From Pseudomonas defluvii (lineage in GTDB: Bacteria; Pseudomonadota; Gammaproteobacteria; Pseudomonadales; Pseudomonadaceae), in contig NZ_MBPN01000003.1 in assembly GCF_001695625.1 (NCBI RefSeq), forward strand, positions 1 to 64,000: DNA of 64,000 nucleotides, given 5' to 3'. The position numbers and the translations under genes are program-made. The notes below the pieces were generated by a model. That model saw nothing but the letters and a program-made list of their open reading frames with translations. It was not told the origin of the DNA and did no database searches. Within the stretch, counting starts at the first letter, position 1. Every line of letters starts with the position of its first letter. Shown here piece by piece: positions 17,610 through 26,898 of the stretch.

Positions 17610-19106
17610 TCAGTCGGGTTGCTGCATGCTGCCTGTCTTGTTCAAGCGTACATGCCAGCTCAACGCCTGGCTGAGGTCGTGGGGGGTATGTCCGCCCAGC
17701 AGGCAGGCGGCGCTGAAGTAGTCATCGAGGGCCGCGCGGTAGTCTGGGTGTACGCATTGATCAATAATCACCCGGGCCCGCTCTCTAGGCGCGAGGCCCC
17801 TCAAGTCAGCCAAGCCGTGCTCAGTGACCAGAATATCCACGTCGTGCTCTGTGTGGTCGACGTGGCTGACCATGGGCACTACGCGCGAAATGTTCCCGTC
17901 CTTGGCAATCGACTTGGTCACGAATATCGACAGGCGAGCGTTGCGGGCAAAGTCCCCGGAGCCGCCGATGCCGTTCATCATTTGGGTGCCGCAGACGTGA
18001 GTGGAGTTCACGTTGCCGTAGAGATCAAACTCCAGCGCGGTGTTGATTGCAATGAGCCCCAGGCGTCGAATGACTTCCGGGTGATTGGAGATTTCCTGAG
18101 GGCGCAGTACCAGGCGGTCAGCGTACTTTTCCAGGTTGCCGAAGACTCGCTCGCCACAAGGACCGGAAAGGGTGATGGAGCATCCCGAGGCAAATTTCAG
18201 CTTGCCGGCGTCAAGCAGGTCAAACGTGGAGTCCTGCAGGACTTCGGAGTATTGCACCAAGTCGTTGAAGGGCGCGTTGATCAGGCCACACATCACCGCA
18301 TTGGCAATGGAACCCACGCCCACTTGCAGCGGCGCCAGGTTTCTTGGCAGACGGCCCATTTCCACCTCCTGCTCGAAGAACCGCACCAAGTGGTCGGCGA
18401 TGGCCTGCGTGTCATTGTCAGGCGGCAACATGGTCACGGTCGCCTCGGGCGAGTTGCAGATGACGATGGCGGCGATGCGTGACGGATCGATGTCGATTGC
18501 CTGGCTACCGATGCGCTCGTTTGAGTGGCGAATGGGGATCGGGCCACGGTGAGGGCGATCTTGAGGCAGGTAGATGTCATGCAACCCTTCGAAATGCGGA
18601 TTGCTCGCCAGGTTGAGTTCGACGATTACCTGCTTGGCCGCCAGGGCCAGGCTTGCCGAGTTGCCCACCGAGGACGTAGGTACGATATGCCCTTGCTCGG
18701 TGATGGACACCGCTTCGACGACCGCAATATCCGGGGTGGGCAGGAAACCATCGCGCACCTGCTCGACCACTTCCGAGAGGTGTTGGTCGATGAACATGAC
18801 GCGCCCTTCGTTGATGGCTTTGCGCAGTACGGCATCGCCTTGAAAGGGCATCCGCCGTGCCAGCAGGCCGGCTTCGGCCATTTTTCCATCCAGCCCTCCG
18901 CCAAGGCTGGCGCCGGTAATCAGGTTGATTTTCAGTGGCATGCTCTTGGCCTGCTCGATCAATGCCAAGGGGACCGCTTTGGCGTCTCCCGCACCGCCAA
19001 AGCCACTCATGCCGATAGTCATGCCGTCTTTGATGAGCCGTGCTGCCTGCGTCGCACTCATGATTTTGTCGTGCAGGGAAGCCAGTCGAATACGCGAAGC
19101 GTGCAT
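17610..19106 (-). CDS. Acetyl-CoA hydrolase / succinyl-CoA:acetate-type CoA-transferase
   Basis: A 498-residue cytoplasmic enzyme of the acetyl-CoA hydrolase/transferase family (Cat1/AarC type), moving CoA between short acids. Evidence is GMSGFGGAGDAKAVPLAL near the N-terminus, the QVGVGSIANAV block, the YSEVLQD segment that in relatives carries the catalytic glutamate, and GGSGDFARNARLSIFV near the C-terminus. The ATG at 19106 has GAGG eight bases upstream. The gene lies 270 bp after an acyl-CoA dehydrogenase gene on the same strand, suggesting acyl-CoA catabolism. The acid used is not clear. Confidence 0.85.
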   Translation of the reverse strand: MHASRIRLASLHDKIMSATQAARLIKDGMTIGMSGFGGAGDAKAVPLALIEQAKSMPLKINLITGASLGGGLDGKMAEAGLLARRMPFQGDAVLRKAINEGRVMFIDQHLSEVVEQVRDGFLPTPDIAVVEAVSITEQGHIVPTSSVGNSASLALAAKQVIVELNLASNPHFEGLHDIYLPQDRPHRGPIPIRHSNERIGSQAIDIDPSRIAAIVICNSPEATVTMLPPDNDTQAIADHLVRFFEQEVEMGRLPRNLAPLQVGVGSIANAVMCGLINAPFNDLVQYSEVLQDSTFDLLDAGKLKFASGCSITLSGPCGERVFGNLEKYADRLVLRPQEISNHPEVIRRLGLIAINTALEFDLYGNVNSTHVCGTQMMNGIGGSGDFARNARLSIFVTKSIAKDGNISRVVPMVSHVDHTEHDVDILVTEHGLADLRGLAPRERARVIIDQCVHPDYRAALDDYFSAACLLGGHTPHDLSQALSWHVRLNKTGSMQQPD

Positions 19107-19375
19107 GGGGAAAACCTCAAATAGGGGAGAAATGGACGGGCTACCGGGCATCAAACGCCCAGTGGGTACGCGCGTCATTACTCAGCTGGGCCGTTGCGAA
19201 GCGCTGCTCGCCTGATTGTTCTTGGGGGTGGGCAGAAGGGGAGGCCGACACGATCAAGGCGGGTATCGCTATGTTTTGGGGCAAACGTGTGTTGCAAACG
19301 TGCGGTGACCGTTAAAGGCCACCGCAGTGGTTCGCAGTGCCAGTCGTTACTGGGGGCTAGTCAATGAACGCGCAG

Positions 19376-21154
19376 TCAAAATTGTTCGTCGTCCAGGGCC
19401 ATGATGCTTCTGCTGCCGCTGCCAATGGCGGTCAGCAGGGCATGCACGCGCGGCAGCAGCTGTTCGGCATAGAAGTCGGCAGTGACCTGCTTGGCTTTCA
19501 GGAACTGAGGATCGCCGCTGCCGGCGTCGAGCAGGGCTTGTGCGCTCAAGGCCGAGCGAGCCATCAGCCAACCGCCGCAGAGGTAGCCGAACAGCATCAT
19601 GAAGTTCACGCTGATGCTACCTGCCAGGTGCGCGTCGTTTTTCGCATTGTCGAGGAGAATGCGCAGGGCCAGCCGGCCAGCGCCCAAGGCACCTTCCAGT
19701 GCTGCAGCCTGATTGGCGAGGTGCGTCGAGCGTTGCAGCACAGCGACGGTTTCGCCGATATCGTCCAGCAAACGGCTGATCAACTGGCCTTCGTTGAGCA
19801 GTGTCTTGCGCCCGACCAGGTCAAGTGCCTGGATGCCGGTGGTGCCTTCATAGATGGTCAGGATACGGGCGTCACGATAATGCTGGGCGGCGCCGGTTTC
19901 TTCGATGAAGCCCATGCCACCGTGAATCTGCACGCCGAGGGAGGTCACTTCTTGCGCCATCTCGGTCAGCCACCCCTTGACGATGGGAGTGAGCAGGTCG
20001 ACGCGACCTTGATGCAGCTTTGCCGCGTCTGCGTCAGGTGCGTAGGTGGTCCGGTCCACTTCGGCGGCAGCCACCAGTGCCAGGGCTCGCATTGCCTCGA
20101 TGGACGCCTTCATCTGAAGCAGCATGCGCCGTACATCCGGGAAGTGGATGATCGAGAAGCGGCTACCGTCCTTGCGCGTGCCTTGCAGGCGGTCCTTGGC
20201 GTACTGCAAGGCGTGTTGGTAGGCGCGTTCGGAGATGGCCAGGCCTTGCAGGCCAACGCTTTGTCGAGCGTGGTTCATCATGGTGAACATGCACGCCAGC
20301 CCTTGGTGTGGTTCGCCCACCAGGTAACCGATGGCGCCACCGTTATCGCCAAAGCTCATGACACAGGTCGGGCTGCCGTGGATGCCCAGCTTGTGCTCCA
20401 GCGCGATGCAGCGGGCATCGTTGAGTACGCCTGGCTTGCCTTGGGCATCAAGCAGGAATTTAGGCACGACGAACAGCGAAATGCCTTTTACGCCGGCCGG
20501 TGCATCTGGCAGCCGGGCCAGTACCAGATGGACGATGTTCTCCGTCATCTGGTGGTCGCCCCAAGTGATGAAGATTTTCTGCCCGCTGATCAGGTAATGG
20601 TCGCCCTGAGGGATAGCACGGCTCTTGATCGCGGCCAGGTCTGAACCGGCATCCGGCTCGGTGAGGTTCATGGTGCCGGTCCATTCGCCACTGACCAACG
20701 GGGCAAGGTAGGCATCACGCAAGGCGGGCGAGCCGTGGTGGGCGATGGCCTCGATTGCACCTTGCGTCAGCATCGGGCAGAGGGCGAAGGCCATGTTGGC
20801 CGAATGCCAGATTTCATTGACGGCAGTGCCGATCACATTTGGCAGGTTTTGGCCGCCCCAGATTTCCGCTGCAGTCAACGAAGGCCAGCCGCCGGCCTGG
20901 AACTGCTGATAAGCATCGGCGAAACCGGGAGTTTCCTGAACGCCGTGCTCGCCCAGACGTGCGCCCTGGGTGTCGCCAATCCTGTTGAGCGGTGCCAATA
21001 CGCCAGAGCCCAGACGACCGGCTTCGGCCAGAATCGCGGACACCAGTTCATCGTTGATGTCATCCCGATGTGCCGATGCACACAAGGCTTCAAATTCGAC
21101 CAGTTGCTGCAGGACGAACTCGCTGTCGCGATAGGGGTGGGTGTAATCACTCAT
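19376..21154 (-). CDS. Long-form acyl-CoA dehydrogenase
   Basis: A 592-residue flavoprotein of the long acyl-CoA dehydrogenase class, with N- and C-terminal extensions around the core fold. Core motifs are MNLTEPDAGSDLAAIKSRA, QKIFITWGDHQMTENIVHLVLAR, GIHGSPTCVMSFGDN and QIHGGMGFIEETGAAQHYRDARI. The last block includes the usual catalytic-loop region. The start at 21154 (MSDYTHPYRD) follows AGAGG. It would introduce an alpha-beta double bond in an acyl-CoA substrate. Its divergent neighbour is an AraC regulator. Confidence 0.88.
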   Translation of the reverse strand: MSDYTHPYRDSEFVLQQLVEFEALCASAHRDDINDELVSAILAEAGRLGSGVLAPLNRIGDTQGARLGEHGVQETPGFADAYQQFQAGGWPSLTAAEIWGGQNLPNVIGTAVNEIWHSANMAFALCPMLTQGAIEAIAHHGSPALRDAYLAPLVSGEWTGTMNLTEPDAGSDLAAIKSRAIPQGDHYLISGQKIFITWGDHQMTENIVHLVLARLPDAPAGVKGISLFVVPKFLLDAQGKPGVLNDARCIALEHKLGIHGSPTCVMSFGDNGGAIGYLVGEPHQGLACMFTMMNHARQSVGLQGLAISERAYQHALQYAKDRLQGTRKDGSRFSIIHFPDVRRMLLQMKASIEAMRALALVAAAEVDRTTYAPDADAAKLHQGRVDLLTPIVKGWLTEMAQEVTSLGVQIHGGMGFIEETGAAQHYRDARILTIYEGTTGIQALDLVGRKTLLNEGQLISRLLDDIGETVAVLQRSTHLANQAAALEGALGAGRLALRILLDNAKNDAHLAGSISVNFMMLFGYLCGGWLMARSALSAQALLDAGSGDPQFLKAKQVTADFYAEQLLPRVHALLTAIGSGSRSIMALDDEQF

Positions 21155-21762
21155 TAAGACATCCTCTTTAAAACGATGCGTCAGGCCGACCGTGCTGTTC
21201 ACGCTGCAGGGGCCAAACGTCAGGCTCGTGTCATGGGTATTGGGTATTGGGTATTGGAAGCGTCAGGCCTTGCGTTGAGCTGCGCCCGATAATCGACCAA
21301 ATTGGCCAGATTCGATGGGGCGCTCGCCCCAACTGTCATGGGCTTGCTGGCATTGGCCACAGCCGGCGCCCGGTGCATGAAGCCGCACTAATGGGGGCAG
21401 TGTGAGCCGGTAATTATGTAGGGCAGAGGGCGCATATCGGCCGCGCTTCAGGCCGTTGGCGTGCACGCTGGGCGCAACGGATGTCGCCTGGCGCGGGTAC
21501 ATCAATGCGTTTAGCCTGCAGTTCTTGCGCGGACGAGTAGCTGTCCCTGGCGTTGTAACCGCGTTTACTGCTTGCACGTGCACGGACGGGTTCCTTGGGA
21601 ATTGTCGGAAATGGCAGCGTTTTACCCGCATCAGTCAGGCCTCTGCTGGCGGTCGCTACCTTCCATTGGAAGGGCCCCTGGCGACAATAACGAAACCAGT
21701 CGAAAAATAGACATTAACGGACAGCGGTATAGCGGTAGACTTCGCCGATGTGATGCAGGGAT
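21155..21762. other. 608-bp divergent intergenic region with a 7-bp tandem repeat
   Basis: No protein-coding potential is evident between the acyl-CoA dehydrogenase and the AraC-type gene. At 21234-21254 TGGGTAT occurs three times in tandem, in the leader of the dehydrogenase gene. No convincing dyad, RNA structure or promoter was found by eye elsewhere. Confidence 0.5.
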
Positions 21763-22791
21763 ATGTCTTCGATGGGTATAGAGCGCTATTCCATTTCCAT
21801 TCATTTCGCCCGAATGCTCATGAACGCCGGGCGCCGCCTTCAGCTTGACGAGGCGGTGCTGCTCAATGAGGCGGGCCTTAATCGACGCATGTTGGAAAAT
21901 GCCCATCTGCGGATCACGCCTGATCAATTCAGTCGCTTGATGCGAGCGGTCTGGCGTTTGGCCGATGACGAGTTTCTGGGCATGGGCGCGCAGCGGTGTC
22001 GGCAGGGCGTGTTCGCCATCATGGCCAAGCAGGTCGTTCATTCACGTAACCTGCACTCGGTGTATTACAAGCTGAGCCACTTCTACAATGTGGTGAATGA
22101 CTCCTTGCACCTCGCGCTTGATGTCGTCGGTGATGAAGCGGTTTTTTCGATGAGGCTCAAGGATCCGGCTCAAGACCCGGACTACCTGCTCAGAGGTTTT
22201 CTACTGCTGTTGTGGCATCGTTTTCCAAGCTGGTTGATTGGCCAGCGGATTTCGCTGAAGCATGTTGCGTTTGACCATCCGGCCCCCAAACACCTGACAG
22301 AGTACCGCTTGATGTTTCCCTGTCCGGCGAAGTTCGACCAGCCGGTGACCTGCCTGGTGTTCGATGCGGCGGCACTCAAGGCGCCGCTGGTGCAAACACC
22401 CGAGGCCCTCAGGGTTCATTTGAAGCGAGCGCCATTCGACTGGTTCACTCGGCCGGCCTATTACCCCGTCTATACACGGCGGGTGCTGGATTACCTGGAG
22501 CGCTCGGAAAATCTGGCTGAAGCCACCATTCAGCATGCGGCACTCGCGTTACACCTCACCGACAGAACACTGAGGCGAAAGCTCGCGGCTGAGGGAAGCC
22601 AGTTTCAACGGCTCAAGGATGGTGTGCGTCGGGACATGGCGATCCATTACTTGAGCCAGACGTCGATGTCGATCAGTCTTGTTTCCCAAGCGCTGGGTTT
22701 TTCTGAGCCTTCCGCATTCACTCGGGCGTTCCGGCAATGGACAGGGGAGCTGCCGAAGACCTACAGGGATGTCGCTCGTGATAGAAAATAG
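21763..22791 (+). CDS. AraC-family transcriptional regulator (OruR/ArgR-like architecture)
   Basis: A 342-residue regulator with an N-terminal ligand-binding domain of the arabinose-binding-like type (LLNEAGLNRRMLENAHLRIT, then a long helical region). The C-terminal AraC DNA-binding domain has LHLTDRTLRRKLAAEGSQFQRL in the first helix-turn-helix and ISLVSQALGFSEPSAFTRAF in the second. The start may be 21763 or the in-frame ATG at 21772. Being divergent from the acyl-CoA dehydrogenase gene, it probably controls that gene and perhaps the CoA-transferase. Confidence 0.85.
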   Translation: MSSMGIERYSISIHFARMLMNAGRRLQLDEAVLLNEAGLNRRMLENAHLRITPDQFSRLMRAVWRLADDEFLGMGAQRCRQGVFAIMAKQVVHSRNLHSVYYKLSHFYNVVNDSLHLALDVVGDEAVFSMRLKDPAQDPDYLLRGFLLLLWHRFPSWLIGQRISLKHVAFDHPAPKHLTEYRLMFPCPAKFDQPVTCLVFDAAALKAPLVQTPEALRVHLKRAPFDWFTRPAYYPVYTRRVLDYLERSENLAEATIQHAALALHLTDRTLRRKLAAEGSQFQRLKDGVRRDMAIHYLSQTSMSISLVSQALGFSEPSAFTRAFRQWTGELPKTYRDVARDRK

Positions 22792-22826
22792 TCGGCAATG
22801 GTTTTCTGGCCAGTCTGTTCGACCCA

Positions 22827-22865
22827 AGTCGCGCTTCAGCCTTCTTGCGGTTCGATGGTAAAGTC
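22827..22865 (+). promoter_or_regulatory. Promoter-like motif (weaker third copy) before the first DUF2946 gene
   Basis: GTCGC at 22828 and GTAAAGTC at 22858 have the same spacing (30 bp, G to first base) as GTCGC and CTAGAGTC in the two strong copies at 24598 and 26899. The GGCGGG lead-in is absent. The motif ends seven bases before the ATG, so the transcript would be nearly leaderless if this is the promoter. Confidence 0.35.
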
Positions 22866-22871
22866 GCCGCC

Positions 22872-23255
22872 ATGAAACTCGCCCGCTCAGACCGCCCACT
22901 CATTGCCTGGATGCTGTACTTCAGCGTTCTGTTCAATGTGTTTGCCTGCGGTTTGGGGCACGGGCAGGTGATGGGGCTGGAACTCAATGGCTTGGATGGA
23001 CAGTTCTGTGCCTCCCTCGGCGGCAAGGCCCCCAGCCCGAGCACCGACCTCAGTAACCCTTCGGCCAGCGGCTGGGGCGCCAGTTTTTCGTGTCCGATTT
23101 GCTCTGCGCTAAGCCTTGGCATCGCCATGCTGTTCTGCCTCGGCTGGTTGCTACGGCTGGGGCAAACACAACGTCCCGGCCGTGAGCAACGCTGCAAGGC
23201 GCCCCCGCGTTATTCCTGGCCCTCGGCCAATCCTCGCGCATCCCCTCTGATTTAA
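22872..23255 (+). CDS. DUF2946-like small membrane protein
   Basis: A 127-residue protein starting at ATG 22872 (MKLARSDRPLIAWMLYFSV). It has an N-terminal membrane segment, a region with two Cys and a CPIC motif (SFSCPICSALSLG), and a second hydrophobic segment. DUF2946 proteins are frequently encoded near copper-handling genes and TonB receptors in proteobacteria, which fits this block. The function is not established. Confidence 0.65.
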   Translation: MKLARSDRPLIAWMLYFSVLFNVFACGLGHGQVMGLELNGLDGQFCASLGGKAPSPSTDLSNPSASGWGASFSCPICSALSLGIAMLFCLGWLLRLGQTQRPGREQRCKAPPRYSWPSANPRASPLI

Positions 23256-23383
23256 CGCTCGCAGGCGGACGGCCTTATTGGCCGGTGACCGCTGCAGGCC
23301 TTCGTCCGCTGTTCGCCTTGCTGTCGCCCATGCGCCACAGCGTGGGGGCGGGTGTTTGATTGTCATCATCCTTAGGGTGTTGC

Positions 23384-23779
23384 ATGCAGGGTGGAATGAG
23401 TAACGCCAGTCAGCAGAACGTCTGGGTCGCGGCGTTTCTGGCGATTGTGCTGAAGGCCATGGCGCTGCCGATGGCCGGTGCTTTTGGCGCGTTGAGCATT
23501 GAGCAGTTGCTGACGGGCAGCTTTTGCTCGGCGGGCAGCGTGCAGCAGGCCACGCTTGTGCTCGACAAACAGCAGCCATCCTCTGCGGGCAAGGCTGACC
23601 ACGTCCATTGTTGCTGTTCTCAGACGCTTGAAGCGTTATTCATTCCGCCAGCGTCGATGGCGCTGATCGGTGTTATCGCGACGTCACCGCGGCCGTTCAC
23701 GCAGTCATTGTTCTGGTTATCGCCCCGTGCCCGCTGGCCGTCGATCAACCCCCGAGCGTCTCCTGCTCGTCACGCATGA
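23384..23779 (+). CDS. Second DUF2946-like small protein
   Basis: A 131-residue protein. I chose ATG 23384 because AGGG lies six bases upstream; an internal ATG at 23396 is also possible. It has an N-terminal hydrophobic helix (VWVAAFLAIVLKAMALP), a HVHCCCSQ cluster of His and Cys that could bind metal, a second hydrophobic stretch and an ending WPSINPRASP nearly identical to WPSANPRASP of the preceding protein. The two are probably paralogues. The Cys/His cluster agrees with a copper-related role, which is inferred. Confidence 0.6.
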   Translation: MQGGMSNASQQNVWVAAFLAIVLKAMALPMAGAFGALSIEQLLTGSFCSAGSVQQATLVLDKQQPSSAGKADHVHCCCSQTLEALFIPPASMALIGVIATSPRPFTQSLFWLSPRARWPSINPRASPARHA

Positions 23780-23791
23780 CCGGCATTTTCT

Positions 23792-23812
23792 GCACACCCG
23801 AATCGGGTGTGC
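23792..23812 (+). terminator. Stem-loop after the DUF2946 pair
   Basis: GCACACCCG-AAT-CGGGTGTGC forms a perfect 9-bp stem with a 3-base loop, 13 bp after the stop. No T-tract follows, so it may be a weak terminator or a transcript-stabilising hairpin. Confidence 0.45.
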
Positions 23813-23846
23813 CCATGGTTAATGGTGACAGGGTAAGGAGCGCAAC

Positions 23847-23906
23847 ATGGCGCGTGGTATTGAAGGTTTGAATCGCCCATTGGGGAGGCTCATATGCGAG
23901 CGCTAG
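23847..23906 (+). CDS. Possible 19-residue leader peptide
   Basis: ATG at 23847 sits behind AAGGAG, the best ribosome site in this stretch. It opens a 19-codon frame (MARGIEGLNRPLGRLICER) whose stop lies inside the start of the next gene (23894) in another frame. It could couple translation to that gene. It has no attenuator-like codon runs. It may be fortuitous. Confidence 0.3.
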   Translation: MARGIEGLNRPLGRLICER

Positions 23907-24475
23907 CGGTTCCGTCAGGCGCCTCGCGATTGGTCAGCAAGGCTTCCCGACTGGGGAAAAAAGGGGATTTTCTGCTGCCGTTTCCCGACTACCCCAGCAA
24001 CGCACGCAGCTTCGTGCACCTGGATGCCCGTTTGCTGCCGTACTGGCACACGTTGTTCGATGTGTGCCCGGCGCTGCTTAAGCTCGACCCTCCGGATGGT
24101 CTGAATATCTTTCGTGGTTTCATGACCTGGGCGTACCGCAATCATCCGCCACTGAACTGGACGTATTACCTGAGCGTATGTCGTTGGCTGCTTGGCTCCA
24201 GCTACCGGGCACGGATCAACGATGCGCACATCGAGTCGTTCATGAGTGCTGCGGCGGCGCGTTGGATCACTACCGATGACAGTCTGGCGCGCGGGTTGGT
24301 CTTGGCCTGGCAAGGTTCACCGCAGATGCTCTTCGATTGGAAGGTGGCGCCTCGTCCGATGCTCGCGCCCGATGTGGAGCAGGAAGAACTCCCTCCAGTG
24401 CCGTGGGACTTTGCCTGGTGCCCACTGACAGGCAAGGGCGGCACGGGGTTTCGCAGGTGGTTGCCGGTACCCTGA
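23894..24475 (+). CDS. Uncharacterised 193-residue protein in the copper-type block
   Basis: I do not recognise this family. The protein is soluble-looking and rich in Trp, Pro and Arg (SFVHLDARLLPYWHTLFDVC, WAYRNHPPLNWTYYLSVCRW, PWDFAWCPL) with no signal peptide or membrane segment. GGGAGG lies just before its ATG, and the frame overlaps the possible leader peptide at 23847. It lies between the DUF2946 pair and the MbnP-MbnH genes on the same strand, so a shared role is possible but unproven. Confidence 0.6.
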   Translation: MRALAVPSGASRLVSKASRLGKKGDFLLPFPDYPSNARSFVHLDARLLPYWHTLFDVCPALLKLDPPDGLNIFRGFMTWAYRNHPPLNWTYYLSVCRWLLGSSYRARINDAHIESFMSAAAARWITTDDSLARGLVLAWQGSPQMLFDWKVAPRPMLAPDVEQEELPPVPWDFAWCPLTGKGGTGFRRWLPVP

Positions 24476-24597
24476 GTAGCGCTTGCCGGGCGCGTCGGTG
24501 GCAAGCCAGCCTGTCGGCTTTGTGCGACAGGCTGCCGCATCCCTGGCAGCCGCCCATAAAGCGGCCCGCCGGGGAGGCCCTGGCATGGCTTGGCCGT

Positions 24598-24643
24598 GGC
24601 GGGATGTCGCAGGTCAGCGCCAAGGCAGCCTCATGCTAGAGTC
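24598..24643 (+). promoter_or_regulatory. Shared 46-bp promoter-like motif, copy before the mbnP-like gene
   Basis: GGCGGGATGTCGCAG and CTAGAGTC are separated by 23 bp, exactly as in the copy at 26899 before the TonB receptor gene. It lies 103 bp upstream of the lipoprotein ATG. The two-block form with a fixed spacer suggests recognition by one sigma factor or regulator. Confidence 0.6.
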
Positions 24644-24745
24644 CTGGACGACGCGTTGATTGCTCTTGGCAGGGTACGCCGCGGCACTGAATGTCAGGGG
24701 GCTGTAATGACCCTGGCATTTTTTATGTTCCAGGAGCCACACCTG

Positions 24746-25615
24746 ATGCGTTCGTTAACGTTGAGTGTTGTTTTCGTCGTGCTGGCGTGGCTGGCAGGTT
24801 GCGCGGGCAATAAGCCGGAAACTGCAGATGTACAACCCGTGACCATTGGTTTTTCACTGATGGCTGCTGGGCGGCCAGTGCACTGCGGGGCGATGTTCGG
24901 GCCTTTGGGGCGCGATCAAAAACGCGTGTGGTTACATGATGCACGCTTCTATGTCCAAGACGTTGCATTGATCGATGAAACCGGGCGGCAAGTACCGCTG
25001 CGATTAAGCCTCAATGAGTGGCAAAACGCTCAGGTTGCCTTGCTCGACTTTGAGGACGGTACCGGCCATTGCAGTGGCGGTACGCCCGGCACCAACACCA
25101 CGGTTGTGGGCACGGTACCTGCCGGGCACTACACCGGGCTGGCCTTTACAGTGGGCGTGCCAGAGGCCCTCAATCACACCAGCACTGAACTGCAAGGCCC
25201 GCCGCTGGACCTGGCGGCCATGGGCTGGAGTTGGCAGGTCGGGCGCAAGTTCGCCAAGATCGAGGTCGATCCCGAAGGAGGGGTGACCAGGGCCGATGGT
25301 TCGAAAGCCGCCACCTGGTATCTACACCTGGGCTCGACCGGTTGCACGGGCAACCCGGTTACCGGGGAGAGCGTGTCTTGCCCGCGTGGCAACCGTGTTT
25401 TATTACGCATGAAGGGCTTTGAGCCGAGTAAACAGGTGGTCACACTGGACCTGGCCACCCTGTTTCAAGGCAGCCAGCTGTCCAGTGATGAGGGTGGGGC
25501 CGTGGGTTGCATGAGCGGCCCCGACGATCCTGAATGCGTGGCGTTACTTGAACACCTGGGTGTGTCGCGGGAGTCAGGAGCACTATCTGCCTTCAGGGCA
25601 CAGCCCAAGCCATGA
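24746..25615 (+). CDS. MbnP-like copper-binding lipoprotein
   Basis: A 289-residue protein starting at ATG 24746 behind AGGAG. It has a lipoprotein signal with lipobox LAGC (Cys19). The mature part has the MbnP pattern: FGPLGRDQKRVWLHDARFYVQDVALI, FEDGTGHC, AGHYTGLAFTVGVPEALNH and KAATWYLHLGSTGC. Six further Cys occur beyond the lipobox. In characterised MbnP a Trp is converted to kynurenine by the diheme partner MbnH and helps bind copper; Trp191 here is a candidate, by inference. The stop overlaps the MbnH-like start. Confidence 0.85.
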   Translation: MRSLTLSVVFVVLAWLAGCAGNKPETADVQPVTIGFSLMAAGRPVHCGAMFGPLGRDQKRVWLHDARFYVQDVALIDETGRQVPLRLSLNEWQNAQVALLDFEDGTGHCSGGTPGTNTTVVGTVPAGHYTGLAFTVGVPEALNHTSTELQGPPLDLAAMGWSWQVGRKFAKIEVDPEGGVTRADGSKAATWYLHLGSTGCTGNPVTGESVSCPRGNRVLLRMKGFEPSKQVVTLDLATLFQGSQLSSDEGGAVGCMSGPDDPECVALLEHLGVSRESGALSAFRAQPKP

Positions 25616-26748
25616 GTGCGCGCCGGCTGGCGATGTGTCTGGGCGTACTTGTCGGCATCGGCGCAGCGCTGCCGGTGATGGCGCAAACCTGGTCATGGAA
25701 CCTGCCTTCCCATGTGCCGGAGCCTCGGGTACCTGCAGATAATCCGATGTCGACGGCCAAAGTCGAGTTGGGGCGGTGGTTGTTCTTCGACACCCGGTTG
25801 TCTGCCGACGGCAGCCGTTCATGCGCCTCTTGCCACCATCCCGATCGAGCCTTTACCGATGGCCGGGCGCGCTCGGAGGGCATGGCCGGGCAGTTGACCC
25901 ACCGAAATGCGCCCAGCCTGGCCAACAGTGCCTGGAATGCCACCTACAACTGGGCTGCGCCTGCGATCGTGTCGCTGGAGCGACAGATGGAAATACCGCT
26001 GTTTGGCGATGATCCGATCGAGATGGGTGTCAATGACAACAATCGTGCACAGATCCTTCAGCGCCTGCGTGACGATCCGCTGTACCTGCCCCTGTTCCGG
26101 CAGGCCTTTCCAGAGCAGGCAGCACCGCTGAGCATGGCCTCGATCATCAAGGCGATTTCAGCGTTCCAGCGCAGCATTGTCTCGGCGGACAGCCGCTATG
26201 ACCGTTATCTGCAGGGTAAGCAGGCCCTGAGCGCCGCAGAGCAACGTGGCATGACGCTGTTTTTCGGTGAGCGAGCGGAATGCCATCACTGTCATGGCAG
26301 CTTCAATTTCAACGATCAGGTGGTACATGCCAGGAGCCGTGTGGTGGAAACGCCGTTTCACAACACCGGGCTCTACAACATCGACACCGCCGGTGGTTTC
26401 CCTTTTCCCAACCGCGGTCTGTACGAAAGCACCGGCAAGCCCGAGGACATGGGCGCCTTTCGTGCGCCTGGCTTGCGCAACGTAGCCGTCACCGGGCCTT
26501 ACATGCACGATGGCAGCATCGCTAGCCTGGAGGAGGTGATCGACTTTTATTCTGCGGGCGGTAGGGTGATTCGTTTTGGCCCCAATCAGGGAGATGGACG
26601 GCTCAATCCGCACAAGAGCGGCCTGATAGCCAGGCTCGACCTCAGCGATGAGGAAAAGGGGGATCTACTCGCGTTTCTGCAGGCCCTGACGGATGAAACG
26701 CTGCTCAAAGACCCGCGCTTTTCCGACCCCTGGAAGCACAAGCACTGA
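25612..26748 (+). CDS. MbnH-like diheme cytochrome c enzyme
   Basis: A 378-residue periplasmic protein of the diheme peroxidase/MauG superfamily, MbnH branch. It has a signal peptide at residues 1 to about 24 (ending PVMAQT) and two heme c motifs, CASCHH and CHHCHG. Between and after these are DGRARSEGMAGQLTHRNAPSL and FRAPGLRNVAVTGPYMHDGS with the typical distal Met-His. It should oxidise the paired MbnP. Start codon and upstream stop overlap (ATGA), so the two genes form one operon. Confidence 0.88.
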   Translation: MSARRLAMCLGVLVGIGAALPVMAQTWSWNLPSHVPEPRVPADNPMSTAKVELGRWLFFDTRLSADGSRSCASCHHPDRAFTDGRARSEGMAGQLTHRNAPSLANSAWNATYNWAAPAIVSLERQMEIPLFGDDPIEMGVNDNNRAQILQRLRDDPLYLPLFRQAFPEQAAPLSMASIIKAISAFQRSIVSADSRYDRYLQGKQALSAAEQRGMTLFFGERAECHHCHGSFNFNDQVVHARSRVVETPFHNTGLYNIDTAGGFPFPNRGLYESTGKPEDMGAFRAPGLRNVAVTGPYMHDGSIASLEEVIDFYSAGGRVIRFGPNQGDGRLNPHKSGLIARLDLSDEEKGDLLAFLQALTDETLLKDPRFSDPWKHKH

Positions 26749-26898
26749 GCCGTCATTGCCTGCGCAGGTTGCACTCAGCAGGACGTCCGGCCCGCGACAG
26801 TACGACGCAGCTCGTTTACGCACGGCTGCCGTGAGCGGTCAATAAACGTGAGGGCAGCAAGCCGTCCGCGCGTGCTGGCCAACACGGCCAAGCCGTGC

